The position numbers and the translations under genes were made by a program. The notes beneath the pieces were generated by a model. The model worked only from the letters and a program-made list of their open reading frames with translations. It was not told the DNA's origin and made no database searches. Below are positions 45,417 to 54,432 of a DNA stretch of 64,000 nt, in pieces (the stretch's first letter is position 1; each line of letters begins with the position of its first letter). The DNA comes from Thalassospira lucentensis MCCC 1A00383 = DSM 14000 (GTDB taxonomy: Bacteria > Pseudomonadota > Alphaproteobacteria > Rhodospirillales > Thalassospiraceae): assembly GCF_000421265.1 (NCBI RefSeq), contig NZ_ATWN01000008.1:124001-188000 (forward strand), written 5' to 3'.

Positions 45417-46384
45417 GCATCCTTACAGCCGACACCCTCAAACCGATTGCCATTGGTGCCGTGATCTTTGCTGCCCTGGCCTTTTTGCCATCACTGGTCG
45501 ACAACTACTATATGTCGCTTGCCATCAGTGTCGCGAGCTTTGCCGTCCTTGCCACCGCATGGTCGATGTTTTCAGGCCCGACGCGCTATATCTCACTTGC
45601 GACCGTGGTGTTCTTTGGCATTGGCGCTTATACCGTTGCCGTTTTGGGCGAACTAATGCCCTTTGCACTTGTTCTGGTCTGTGCTGGTCTTGTCGGGACC
45701 GTGATTGCCCTTCTGGTCGGATTTTCAACCCTCCGTCTGGCCGGGGTTTATTTCGTGATCTTCACCTTTGGCCTGACCGAACTGGTCCGTCAGGTTGTCA
45801 GCTGGCACGAGGTCAATGTCACCCGTGAAATGGGCCGCTATGTCTTTCTTGATATCACCCAGAATGACATTTACTGGCAACTTCTTGCCCTGTTCGCCGT
45901 CCTGCTGTTGACTGGATTTATCCTTGGCCGGTCGCGGCTTGGCTTTGCGCTTCGCATCATTGGCGAGGACGAAACCGTCGCCAAACATTGCGGTATTGAT
46001 GTCACCCGTATCAAGATCGCCCTGTTTGTCCTGTCTGCCCTGTTCATGACATTGACCGGTGCCATCATGGCGCCACGCTGGACCTATATTGATCCGGTGA
46101 TTGCGTTTAATCCAATGCTTTCGTTTCAGGTCGTGATCATGGCGCTTCTGGGGGGACCGCGTCGTTTGCTGGGCCCGCTTTTGGGGGTCATTCCACTGAC
46201 CCTGTTGTTTGAGGTCCTTACCGCAAACTTCCCCAACCATTTCAGCATTCTTCTGGGCTGTGTCTTTATGGTGATTGTTTATCTTCTGCCAAATGGCGTT
46301 ATCGGGCTGTATGAAAAGTACCGCCCCCCCAAGAAACGCTCACACACCCCAAACAGCACCAAGTCCGGGGAGACACCAGCATGA
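45413..46384 (+). CDS. livM: Branched-chain-type ABC transporter permease LivM
   Basis: 323 residues, about nine membrane helices. LATVVFFGIGAYTVAVLG and the coupling loop GFALRIIGEDETVAKHCGID are typical of LivM. The C-terminal tail (KYRPPKKRSHTPNSTK) is basic. Overlaps with both neighbours (ATGA at each end) show strict translational coupling through the transporter operon. Confidence 0.92.
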   Translation: MSILTADTLKPIAIGAVIFAALAFLPSLVDNYYMSLAISVASFAVLATAWSMFSGPTRYISLATVVFFGIGAYTVAVLGELMPFALVLVCAGLVGTVIALLVGFSTLRLAGVYFVIFTFGLTELVRQVVSWHEVNVTREMGRYVFLDITQNDIYWQLLALFAVLLLTGFILGRSRLGFALRIIGEDETVAKHCGIDVTRIKIALFVLSALFMTLTGAIMAPRWTYIDPVIAFNPMLSFQVVIMALLGGPRRLLGPLLGVIPLTLLFEVLTANFPNHFSILLGCVFMVIVYLLPNGVIGLYEKYRPPKKRSHTPNSTKSGETPA

Positions 46385-47115
46385 CATCGCACGTTCTTTT
46401 GTCGATTTCCGGTCTGCATAAGGCATTTGGCGGTCTAATCGCTGTCAATCAAATGCAATTTGATATCTGTGAAGGCGAAATTATCGGTCTGCTTGGCCCC
46501 AACGGATCGGGCAAAACTACGGTGATAAACCTGATTTCCGGTGCGCTTTCACCCAATGACGGCAAAGTCGTTCTGGATGGCAAGGACATCACCAACCTGC
46601 CTGCCCATAAAATCAGCCATGCCGGAATTGCCCGCACATTCCAGTTGGTGCGCATCCTGCCCGATCTTGACTGTATCGAAAACATCGAAGCGGGCCTTGC
46701 TTACCGCACCAAACCGCTTTGGGGACATGATGCCCACACAGCCGCCTATGAATTGCTTGAACGGATCGGCCTTGAAAAGCATGCCCATACTCCGGCGGGA
46801 GATTTGACTTATATTGATCAAAAGCGCCTTGAACTAGGCCGTGCCTTGGCCTTGCAGCCCAAGCTGTTATTGCTTGATGAATGGCTGGCGGGGTTAAACC
46901 CATCCGAACTTCAGGACGGCATTACCTTGGTGCGTAAGCTCAAACACGAAGGACTTACCATCATCATGGTCGAACATGTCATGGATGCCATCAGAAGCCT
47001 GTGCGACCGTTGTGTCGTGATGAATGCCGGGGCCAAAATCGCCGATGGCAGTCCCGACGCGGTGCTATCTGACGGGGAAGTTATCCGCGCCTATCTGGGA
47101 GATAGCCATGCTTGA
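46381..47115 (+). CDS. livG: ABC transporter ATP-binding protein LivG
   Basis: 244 residues. Walker A GPNGSGKT near residues 38-45, Q-loop RTFQLVRILPD, Walker B LLLLDEWLAGLNP and the H-loop VEHVMD are present. The signature motif is degenerate: where LSYGQQ/LSGGQ is expected it reads DLTYIDQKRLELGRAL, a departure known in LivG-type subunits. It hydrolyses ATP together with the LivF subunit to drive uptake. Confidence 0.92.
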   Translation: MTSHVLLSISGLHKAFGGLIAVNQMQFDICEGEIIGLLGPNGSGKTTVINLISGALSPNDGKVVLDGKDITNLPAHKISHAGIARTFQLVRILPDLDCIENIEAGLAYRTKPLWGHDAHTAAYELLERIGLEKHAHTPAGDLTYIDQKRLELGRALALQPKLLLLDEWLAGLNPSELQDGITLVRKLKHEGLTIIMVEHVMDAIRSLCDRCVVMNAGAKIADGSPDAVLSDGEVIRAYLGDSHA

Positions 47116-47824
47116 GATTAAAAACCTGTCTGTGTCATATGGCAAGCACACCGCTCTTCGTGATATTTCACTTACAATTGATCGCGGTGAAATCGTTGTC
47201 ATGCTTGGGGCCAATGGGGCAGGCAAAAGCAGCCTTTTAAAAGCCTGTGCCGGATTGGTTACAACCCATGATGACACCCGCATCAGCCTTGCAGGCACTG
47301 ATTTAACCGACCTGAGCGCGCATAAGATCGTCGAGGCGGGGCTGGCACTGGTGCCCGAAGGTCGCGGTATATTCGGCGAGTTGACCGTGCGTGAAAACCT
47401 TGAACTCGGTGCTTTTGCCAAACGCGCCCGTGCCGCTGAAAAGCAAAACCTTGAACGCGTCATCGATTTGTTTCCCAAACTGTCCGAACGTCTTGGACAG
47501 GCCGCGCGCACCATGAGCGGCGGGGAACAGCAAATGGTCGCCATCGGGCGGGCGTTAATGTCCAACCCGGACGTGCTTTTGCTTGACGAACCATCGCTTG
47601 GTTTATCGCCAATCATGACCGGCGATTTGTTCAAGGCCCTTGCCGCCATTCGTAAAACCGGGGTTGGTGTTCTTCTGGTCGAACAGAACGCACACCAGTC
47701 CCTTGCAATCTCTGATCGGGGATATCTGATCAAGAACGGGGCCATCACCGGGCAGGATACTGCCAAGGCCCTGCAATCGGACCCTGCTGTGCAAAAGGCC
47801 TTTCTGGGTCTTGGGGCGGCCTAA
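47108..47824 (+). CDS. livF: ABC transporter ATP-binding protein LivF
   Basis: 238 residues with Walker A GANGAGKSS, the LivF hallmark EGRGIFGELTVRENLELGAF (seen here with that exact order), signature TMSGGEQQM and Walker B LLLLDEPSLGLSP. The true start is ATG 47108, overlapping the end of livG by eight bases; an open frame reaching back to 47024 is only read-through of livG sequence. It completes the five-part importer. Confidence 0.92.
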   Translation: MLEIKNLSVSYGKHTALRDISLTIDRGEIVVMLGANGAGKSSLLKACAGLVTTHDDTRISLAGTDLTDLSAHKIVEAGLALVPEGRGIFGELTVRENLELGAFAKRARAAEKQNLERVIDLFPKLSERLGQAARTMSGGEQQMVAIGRALMSNPDVLLLDEPSLGLSPIMTGDLFKALAAIRKTGVGVLLVEQNAHQSLAISDRGYLIKNGAITGQDTAKALQSDPAVQKAFLGLGAA

Positions 47825-47878
47825 TCAGCCGCCTTTCGTCACCACACAGCAGAACATGAGAAAGTCAGGAGTAACGCC

Positions 47879-49336
47879 ATGAATGATGTCAAACTGTTGA
47901 TCAACAACGAAGACGTCACTGCATCGAACAACCGTACGTTCGAACGCAAAAATCCCGTCACCGGGCAAACCGCAACGGTTGCGGCCGCAGCCAATGCCGC
48001 TGATGCCCGCAAGGCTGCCGATGCCGCCGCAGCAGCCTTCCCTGAATGGTCAAAAATGGGCCCCGGTGCGCGCCGTAAAATTCTGCTCAAGGCCGCCGAC
48101 ATCATGGAAGCCAAGGGCGATGAATTTGGCCAGATGGTTCTTGATGAAACCGGCAGCACACGCATGTGGGGTGGATTTAACGCCCATCTGGCGGCCAATA
48201 TGCTCCGCGAAGCCGGTGGCATGACCACCCAAATTCAGGGTGATTTGATCCCGTCCGACACGCCTGGCCTGATGGCCATGGGCATCCGTCAGCCGGTTGG
48301 CGTGGTGCTGGGGATTGCCCCGTGGAATGCTCCGGTTATTCTGGGTACACGCGCGATTGCCATGCCGTTGGCATGCGGCAATACCGTGATCCTTAAGGCG
48401 TCTGAACTTTGCCCCGCCCTGCATCACCTCATCGGGCAGTGCCTTGTCGAAGCGGGTGCACCGGCCGGTGTTGTTAACGTCGTGACCAATGCCCCCGAAG
48501 ATGCTCCGGAAATCGTCGAAGCCCTGATTGCCCATCCGGCAGTCCGTCGCATCAACTTTACCGGTTCAACCCGTGTTGGGCGCATCATCGCCAAGCTCGG
48601 CGCTGAACACCTTAAACCGGTTCTGCTTGAGCTTGGCGGTAAGGCGCCGTTCCTTGTCCTTGACGATGCTGACCTTGACGAAGCGGTCAATGGTGCCGCC
48701 TTTGGCGCCTATATGAACCAGGGCCAGATTTGCATGTCGACCGAACGTCTGATTGTCGACAATGCGGTTGCCGATGACTTTGTCGCCAAACTGGCAGCCA
48801 AGGCAAAGACGCTCACCGCTGGTGACCCCGCCAAGGCTGAAAGCATCCTTGGCGGTGTGGTCAGTGTCGAGGCGGTCAAGCGCATCGAAGAACTGGTTGA
48901 AGACGCCGTATCGAAAGGTGCCAAACTGGTTGCGGGTTCAGGCAAGGCCAAAGACGGTGTGCTGATGGATGCCACCCTTCTGGATCATGTGACGCCAGCA
49001 ATGAAGATCTATTCCGAAGAAAGCTTTGGCCCGATCTGTGTCGTCATTCGTGCGGGTAACGAAGACGAAGCAGTTCGCATTGCCAATGATAGCGAATATG
49101 GCCTGTCATCTGCTGTATTTTCGACCAATATTCCGCGCGCGATGAACGTCGCCAAACGCATCGAAAGCGGCATTTGCCACATCAATAGCCCGACCGTTCA
49201 GGACGAAGCCCAGATGCCATTTGGTGGTGTCAAATCTTCGGGGTATGGCCGTTTCGGATCAAGGGCATCAATTGATGAATTCACCGAAATGCGCTGGATC
49301 ACGATCCAAAGTGGCAAACGCCACTACCCGTTCTAA
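47879..49336 (+). CDS. Aromatic-aldehyde dehydrogenase (salicylaldehyde/vanillin/benzaldehyde type)
   Basis: 485 residues of the NAD(P)-dependent ALDH superfamily, converting an aldehyde to the acid. The general base Glu251 lies in LLELGGKAP and catalytic Cys285 in GQICMSTER; FTGSTRVG binds the cofactor. The combination FERKNPVTG, REAGGMTTQIQGD, QGQICMSTER and C-terminal YGRFGSRASIDEFTE with RHYPF strongly resembles the NahF/Vdh group acting on salicylaldehyde, vanillin or benzaldehyde. It follows livF by 54 bases on the same strand with no terminator between, so it belongs to the transporter operon. The whole unit looks like uptake plus oxidation of an aromatic substrate under AraC control. 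Confidence 0.9.
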   Translation: MNDVKLLINNEDVTASNNRTFERKNPVTGQTATVAAAANAADARKAADAAAAAFPEWSKMGPGARRKILLKAADIMEAKGDEFGQMVLDETGSTRMWGGFNAHLAANMLREAGGMTTQIQGDLIPSDTPGLMAMGIRQPVGVVLGIAPWNAPVILGTRAIAMPLACGNTVILKASELCPALHHLIGQCLVEAGAPAGVVNVVTNAPEDAPEIVEALIAHPAVRRINFTGSTRVGRIIAKLGAEHLKPVLLELGGKAPFLVLDDADLDEAVNGAAFGAYMNQGQICMSTERLIVDNAVADDFVAKLAAKAKTLTAGDPAKAESILGGVVSVEAVKRIEELVEDAVSKGAKLVAGSGKAKDGVLMDATLLDHVTPAMKIYSEESFGPICVVIRAGNEDEAVRIANDSEYGLSSAVFSTNIPRAMNVAKRIESGICHINSPTVQDEAQMPFGGVKSSGYGRFGSRASIDEFTEMRWITIQSGKRHYPF

Positions 49337-49415
49337 ACCGGTAAAACCAAACTCGTCGGGCGGAACCTTCGCCCGGCGGGCTCGTTGCATATTCAGTTGC
49401 GCAGGGGGGGGGAAG

Positions 49416-49448
49416 CCTGATTTGTACTGAGTTCCCTTACAAATCAGG
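49416..49448. repeat. 11-base perfect inverted repeat beside a run of nine G
   Basis: CCTGATTTGTA and TACAAATCAGG flank an 11-base loop. It is preceded at 49404-49412 by nine consecutive G. It lies between the dehydrogenase stop and the next hairpin; no T-run follows, so it may be an RNA 3' end element. Confidence 0.6.
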
Positions 49449-49456
49449 ACCTGTGT

Positions 49457-49497
49457 GCGGGCCGCCCAATGCCAAGTGCTTGGGCGACCCGCAGCTT
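49457..49497. terminator. Operon-end hairpin after the aldehyde dehydrogenase
   Basis: GCGGGCCGCCCAA pairs with TTGGGCGACCCGC (one mismatch), ten-base loop, followed by AGCTTTTA. It lies twelve bases before the stop of the converging yaiI gene. Confidence 0.6.
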
Positions 49498-49508
49498 TTA
49501 AGGGGGAG

Positions 49509-49982
49509 TTAACCGCGCAAAACGGCTTGCATCATGACTTCAAGTGCGCTGGAAAACTTTGATCTGTCTTTCTGGGTAAAGGCCGCATTGCGCCCCTGCT
49601 CACCCGTGACTTCGCGCATATGGGCGGCAATTTCGCGCCCGGCAAGTGCATTGCCAATATTGGCTTCGGTGAATTCCTGCCCGTTGGCTTTAAGAACCCG
49701 CGCCCCAATTTCAAGCCCGCGCGATGCCAGCGGAATATCACTGGTGACAATCACATCACCCGCATGGGCGTTCTCGGCGATCCAGTCATCGGCCGCATCG
49801 GGTTCGGGCGGCACAATCACATTTCGGATCAATGGATTGCGTGATGGACGGATGCCACCGTTCGATACCACAATCATCTCGATCCGGTGGCGTTCAGCCA
49901 CACGTTCGCATTCGGCCTTTACCGGACAGGCATCGGCATCAACAAACAAACGCGGGCGGGTCTTTTCATTACTGTCGGTCAT
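49509..49982 (-). CDS. yaiI: YaiI/YqxD (DUF188) family protein
   Basis: 157 residues, typical length. The family opening LFVDADACPVKAECERVAER and the central VSNGGIRPSRNPLIR, DDWIAENAHAGDVIVTSDIPLA are present; the acidic residues in VDADACP and VTSDIPLA resemble a PIN-like nuclease centre. Activity is not established. It lies 44 bases after the MFS gene on the same strand and may be cotranscribed with it. Confidence 0.87.
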   Translation of the reverse strand: MTDSNEKTRPRLFVDADACPVKAECERVAERHRIEMIVVSNGGIRPSRNPLIRNVIVPPEPDAADDWIAENAHAGDVIVTSDIPLASRGLEIGARVLKANGQEFTEANIGNALAGREIAAHMREVTGEQGRNAAFTQKDRSKFSSALEVMMQAVLRG

Positions 49983-50026
49983 GGCGCGATCATCCGCAGA
50001 CCGCGACCAAAGTCAAGACATCAGGT

Positions 50027-51265
50027 TTAGGCGTTTGCGGATTCTTTGCGATCCGGATTGCCCATCATCAGCAAAACAGCACCGCCCATCAGCGCAAAGC
50101 CACCTGCAACCAAGACTGTACTTTGGAAGTCATAGGCGCTTGCCACAAGACCCGTCAAAAGATTGCCAATCAGCCCGCCAACAAAAAGGGTGCTGACATA
50201 ATAGCTAGTGGCAACACCGGGTTGCTCGGGGGCGAAGTTCTGCACAAACGTCATGCTGATCCCAGCAAAAATCCCATAGTACATGCCATCAAGCGCACCA
50301 AGAACCAGAACTTCACGCAGGCTACTTGCCTGATAGATCAAGCCAAAGAATATCGAGGCCAGAACCGCTGCGATCAGCATTCCTTTGCGCTCGCCCACCT
50401 TGCGGATCAGAGATGCACAGAAGTAAATCACCACCACTTCGACAAAGCATTTGACGGTCAGGGCAAAGCCTGCCGCCGACGCAACAAGGCCAAGTTCCGT
50501 TGAAAAATAAAGTGGCATGGCCGACACAAACACAACGTTCGCCGCCCCAATGAAGAAAACCGGGATACAGGCCATGATCAAACCAACGTTAAAAGGCACC
50601 TTTTCACCCGGCTTTAACCGGCCCGGATGATGGGTTTTAAATGCCGCAGGCACGATCAAAAGACAGACCGCAAACCAGACAGCTGCCACCGTTGCGATGG
50701 CATAATATGTTGGCGCAAAACCAAATGCGCCAAACACCGATAGCGAGGCCGCCGGTCCAACCATCCAGCCAAGCGAGGTCTGCATGCGCAGAAATCCGTT
50801 AAACTTGGCAATGTCGCGGTTGGTCTGTTCGGCAAACAGTCGGCCAAAGGAATACATGACCGAAAGTGCGCCCGATCCCACCCCAAGCAGGATCGACACG
50901 ATACACAGATAAACCCAGTAAACCTGAACAGCCCCAAGGATCATCATCCCGCTGGCAAAACACAGGATGCTGGTGATCAATAACAGCTTAACCGGCACCC
51001 CGCGATCAATCGCCCGACCAAATGCCCGGTTGGTCAGAAGGGTGATACAAACCTGCACAATCGCCACCATGCTGATTTTCCATGGTGGCTCGCCCAGACC
51101 TTCAACGACATAAAGACCCGCTAAGGGTGCAGCACTTGATGATGCGAAGGCCCCGACAAGCAGCAATGCCAGAACAAGGAAAGGATAACGATCCAAAAGC
51201 GCAATGACACTCGACACAGGCTGCCGCCCATCCATGCTATTATCATCTGTAATATGGTCGCGCAT
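50027..51265 (-). CDS. MFS transporter, sugar efflux (SetA)-like
   Basis: 412 residues with twelve membrane helices. Segments such as MVAIVQVCITLLTNRAFGRAIDRG and LDGMYYGIFAGISMTFVQNF resemble the SetA/sugar-efflux group of the major facilitator superfamily, which exports sugars or analogues. ATG 51265 has AGGGG upstream. It precedes yaiI; upstream lies the terminator-less end of nothing else, so it has its own promoter in the 115 bases before the amino acid transporter operon end. Confidence 0.8.
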   Translation of the reverse strand: MRDHITDDNSMDGRQPVSSVIALLDRYPFLVLALLLVGAFASSSAAPLAGLYVVEGLGEPPWKISMVAIVQVCITLLTNRAFGRAIDRGVPVKLLLITSILCFASGMMILGAVQVYWVYLCIVSILLGVGSGALSVMYSFGRLFAEQTNRDIAKFNGFLRMQTSLGWMVGPAASLSVFGAFGFAPTYYAIATVAAVWFAVCLLIVPAAFKTHHPGRLKPGEKVPFNVGLIMACIPVFFIGAANVVFVSAMPLYFSTELGLVASAAGFALTVKCFVEVVVIYFCASLIRKVGERKGMLIAAVLASIFFGLIYQASSLREVLVLGALDGMYYGIFAGISMTFVQNFAPEQPGVATSYYVSTLFVGGLIGNLLTGLVASAYDFQSTVLVAGGFALMGGAVLLMMGNPDRKESANA

Positions 51266-51380
51266 CCCACATCCCCTCGCCTTTTGTTGCGTTACGGGAT
51301 GTTTTTATCGCCTCAACTTAAAATTGTGAACAAAATCACAGTACTATAGGGAAAATGTCACAAAACTGGAACAGTCGAAC

Positions 51381-52109
51381 TTAGGCCAATCCACCAACAA
51401 AGCTCGAAAGTTCCGGCGTTTTAGGACTGGCAAAGACTTCTTCCGGGTCGCCGGTTTCGTGAATGCGGCCCTGATGCATAAAGACAAGCTTGTCACACAC
51501 TTCACGCGCAAAGCGCATTTCGTGGGTCACCATGACAAGAGTCATGCCCTCTTCTGCCAGTTGCCGCACGACCGCCAGCACCTCGTTAACCAGTTCGGGA
51601 TCAAGTGCGGATGTAACCTCGTCACACAAAAGAACCTTGGGCTTCATGGCAAGTGCCCGTGCGATGGCTACGCGTTGCTGTTGCCCACCCGAAAGCTGGT
51701 CCGGGTAATGCATCATCTTGTCGGCCAAACCGACCTTGATCAGCATTTCTTCTGCGACTTTCCTGGCATCGGCCTTCGATTGCTTTTTGACCACCTGTGG
51801 CGACAGCATCACGTTTTCAAGCGCGGTATAATGCGGGAAAAGATTGAACTGCTGAAACACCATGCCGACCTGCAGACGCAATCCCAGAAGATCGGCATCG
51901 CGATCACTGATTTTCTTGCCGTCAACTATGATGGCACCATCATCAATGACTTCAAGCCCATTGATCGTCCGCAAAAGCGTGCTTTTGCCAGATCCGCTTT
52001 TGCCAATCAGCGCGATCACCTGCCCCTCATCAATTGAAAGGTTGATCCCCTTAAGGACTTGTAGCTCGCCAAAACTTTTATGGATGGCATGTAATTCAAC
52101 GAGCGACAT
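51381..52109 (-). CDS. Polar amino acid ABC transporter ATP-binding protein
   Basis: 242 residues of the HisP/GlnQ type: Walker A GKSGSGKST, Q-loop VGMVFQQFNLFPHYTALENV, signature LSGGQQQRVAIARAL, Walker B VLLCDEVTSALDP and H-loop VTHEM. Start at ATG 52109 (MSLVELH) with GGGAAG upstream; the frame is open ten codons more. It overlaps the preceding permease gene by 14 bases and is the last gene of a four-gene importer operon. Confidence 0.93.
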   Translation of the reverse strand: MSLVELHAIHKSFGELQVLKGINLSIDEGQVIALIGKSGSGKSTLLRTINGLEVIDDGAIIVDGKKISDRDADLLGLRLQVGMVFQQFNLFPHYTALENVMLSPQVVKKQSKADARKVAEEMLIKVGLADKMMHYPDQLSGGQQQRVAIARALAMKPKVLLCDEVTSALDPELVNEVLAVVRQLAEEGMTLVMVTHEMRFAREVCDKLVFMHQGRIHETGDPEEVFASPKTPELSSFVGGLA

Positions 52110-52749
52110 GACGAAACTTCCCTTCGAGGTAACCGGCAAAAAGTGACAGCGGATAACAAATCAAAAAATACATTACAGCGACAAAGCCATACACGGTGAA
52201 AGGTGCGTAAGTCGCATTGGTAATCATGGTGCCCGCCTTAGTCAGTTCGACAAAGCCAATGATTGATGCAACCGCCGTTCCCTTAACCACCTGCACTGAG
52301 AACCCGACAGTCGGGGGAACCGCAATGCGCATGGCCTGCGGCAAAATAATGTAGCGCATTTGCTGAGTAAACTTCATGCCAAGGCTGGTCGATGCTTCCC
52401 ACTGCCCCTTACCAATAGCCTCGACACACCCACGCCAGATTTCGGTCAGGAATGCGCTTGTGAACAATGTTAACCCAAGCATCGCCGCCATCCAGGGGGA
52501 TATATCCAGCCCAATAAGCGGCAACCCGAAGAAAACAATGAACAGCTGCATCAAAAGCGGCGTGCCTTGAAACAATTCGACATAACAGCGAACAAGCCCC
52601 TTTACCCATGCGCCTCCTGCTGTGCGGGCCATTAAGAGTAACAGGCCAACCAAACCACCCAGAACAAAAGCAGTCAGGGATAGCAACACTGTCCAGCGCG
52701 CAGCCATCAAAAGATTATAAATGATATCCCAATTTGAAAATTCAGACAT
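52096..52749 (-). CDS. Polar amino acid ABC transporter permease (second)
   Basis: 217 residues, about five membrane helices, HisM/GlnP type: FVLGGLVGLLLLMAR, RCYVELFQGTPLLMQLFIVFFGLP and the EAA loop EIWRGCVEAIGKGQWEASTSLGM. Start at ATG 52749, which overlaps the stop of the first permease by eight bases. Together the two permeases form the heterodimeric channel. Confidence 0.92.
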   Translation of the reverse strand: MSEFSNWDIIYNLLMAARWTVLLSLTAFVLGGLVGLLLLMARTAGGAWVKGLVRCYVELFQGTPLLMQLFIVFFGLPLIGLDISPWMAAMLGLTLFTSAFLTEIWRGCVEAIGKGQWEASTSLGMKFTQQMRYIILPQAMRIAVPPTVGFSVQVVKGTAVASIIGFVELTKAGTMITNATYAPFTVYGFVAVMYFLICYPLSLFAGYLEGKFRHVAR

Positions 52750-53413
52750 GCCGCCGCCGTTCAAACAGATAGTTGCCAAGAACCTTCAGCACCATCCGAA
52801 GCAGGATCGACATCACCAGATAAATACCGGTCACGATGAAATAAACTTCGAACGCACGAAAATTAAGAGCCTGAATATAGTTCGCCCCAAATGTCAGTTC
52901 TTCAGCGGCAATCTGCGAACAAACAGAAGACCCCAACATGACGATCACGATCTGACTGGAAAGGGCCGGCCAGATTTTCTGAAGGGCAGGCAGGATGATC
53001 ACATACCGGAAAATCTGCAGGCGGCTCATCGCAAGACTTTGCGCGGCTTCGATTTGACCATGCGGCACAGCCTGAATACCCGCGCGGACAATCTCGGTCG
53101 AATAGGCACCGAGATTGACAATCATCGCCAATACAGCGGCCTGCAACTCCGTCAGCTTGACGCCCAACGCAGGAAGACCAAAAAAGATAAAGAACAATTG
53201 GATCAGAAACGGGGTGTTGCGGATCAACTCAACATAAACGCCGACAATTTGGCTGATCACCGGGGTGCGTGACGCACGCGCCCACGCCCCCATGATGCCC
53301 AGCCCAACGCCAACCACTGCCCCGATAACTGTCAGCTCGGTAGTTAGAATGACCCCATCCAACAGCAATTCCCAATGCGGCACGATGGCGCCAAAGTCGA
53401 ATTTATATGCCAT
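52742..53413 (-). CDS. Polar amino acid ABC transporter permease (first)
   Basis: 223 residues, about five membrane helices, same family as its neighbour: VYVELIRNTPFLIQLFFIFFGLP and the EAA loop EIVRAGIQAVPHGQIEAAQSL, then ALSSQIVIVMLGSSVCSQIAAEEL. It overlaps the second permease and follows the binding-protein gene by 36 bases. Confidence 0.92.
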   Translation of the reverse strand: MAYKFDFGAIVPHWELLLDGVILTTELTVIGAVVGVGLGIMGAWARASRTPVISQIVGVYVELIRNTPFLIQLFFIFFGLPALGVKLTELQAAVLAMIVNLGAYSTEIVRAGIQAVPHGQIEAAQSLAMSRLQIFRYVIILPALQKIWPALSSQIVIVMLGSSVCSQIAAEELTFGANYIQALNFRAFEVYFIVTGIYLVMSILLRMVLKVLGNYLFERRRHV

Positions 53414-53449
53414 TGATCAGCAACGACCCCCTAAGTCAGTTCAAAATGA

Positions 53450-54232
53450 TTACAGCTCTTCCGGCAGCGGAATACCAAGCCATTTGACAGCAATCTCATT
53501 GAGGCTGCCATCCGCAATTGATGCGGCAATGATGTCATTGATCTTTTCCTTGAAGGCGGCTTCGTCTTTGTTCAAGCCGACATAGCAAGGAGAATTTTTG
53601 ATCAGGAATTTCGGCTCTGGCTTACGCGGCGGATCACGTTCAATGATTGCAGCCGCCGTCACATTCCCCGTGGCAATCAGATCAACCTGCCCCGAAAGGA
53701 ATGCCGAAATCGTGCCGTTGTTATCTTCGTAACGTTTGATATTAACATCCGACGGCGCAATTTTCGAAAGTTCAAGATCTTCAATCGCACCACGGGTCAC
53801 ACCGACTGACATTCCCGAAAGGTCCTCAGCCTTCTCGACTGAAAAATCTGCTGGACCAAAAACACCATTATAGAACGGTGCATATGGGTCACTAAAATCA
53901 ATGACCTTTTCGCGGTCCGGGTTTTTGCCAAGGCTGGAAATCACCAGATCCACCTTGCCGGTGGTCAGATACGGAATACGGTTGCTTGATGCGACCGGGA
54001 CAAGCTCCAACTCCACACCAAGATTCTCGGCAATCAGTGCCGCCATATCGATGTCATAACCTTTTGGCTGCATGTCTGTGCCAACGGTCCCAAATGGCGG
54101 GAAATCCTGCGGAACGGCAACTTTTAAAACACCCGCCTCTGCAATGCTATCAAGCGCCCCTGCCCAAGCGACACCCAAAGGAGCTGTCAATATCGCGGCC
54201 GCAGTGACCGCCACTTTCAAAAACTGTTTCAT
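53450..54232 (-). CDS. Polar amino acid ABC transporter substrate-binding protein
   Basis: 260 residues of SBP_bac_3 with a signal peptide (LKVAVTAAAILTAPLGVAWAG). The fold motifs are VLKVAVPQDFPPFG, MQPKGYDIDMAALIAENLGV, LVPVASSNRIPYLTTGKVDLV (arginine and threonine that hold the ligand) and FSDPYAPFYNGVFG. A cationic or neutral amino acid is likely, but identity is open. It is the first gene of the importer and divergent from a FadR-type regulator that probably controls it. Confidence 0.92.
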   Translation of the reverse strand: MKQFLKVAVTAAAILTAPLGVAWAGALDSIAEAGVLKVAVPQDFPPFGTVGTDMQPKGYDIDMAALIAENLGVELELVPVASSNRIPYLTTGKVDLVISSLGKNPDREKVIDFSDPYAPFYNGVFGPADFSVEKAEDLSGMSVGVTRGAIEDLELSKIAPSDVNIKRYEDNNGTISAFLSGQVDLIATGNVTAAAIIERDPPRKPEPKFLIKNSPCYVGLNKDEAAFKEKINDIIAASIADGSLNEIAVKWLGIPLPEEL

Positions 54233-54405
54233 TTGCCTCTACCCGTTTTGCCATGAGAATTTTGCATATTTTTTAACCTAAATATAAAACTGCATATTTA
54301 TTCATCTAATGTCTATGAATATTTTGTTCTTCAGCATAAACTCAGCTTCCATAAACAATTATTCATCGGAAAATCAGGAGTTTTAGAACAGAGAAAAACA
54401 CTCAA

Positions 54406-54418
54406 CTGGTCTGACCAG
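54406..54418. promoter_or_regulatory. Probable operator of the FadR-type regulator
   Basis: CTGGTCTGACCAG is a perfect 13-base palindrome of the TGGT-N-ACCA type bound by FadR-subfamily GntR regulators. It lies 15 bases upstream of the regulator start, where binding would block its promoter or initiation; the divergent importer operon starts 174 bases away. Confidence 0.65.
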
Positions 54419-54432
54419 ATACAGGGATGCAG

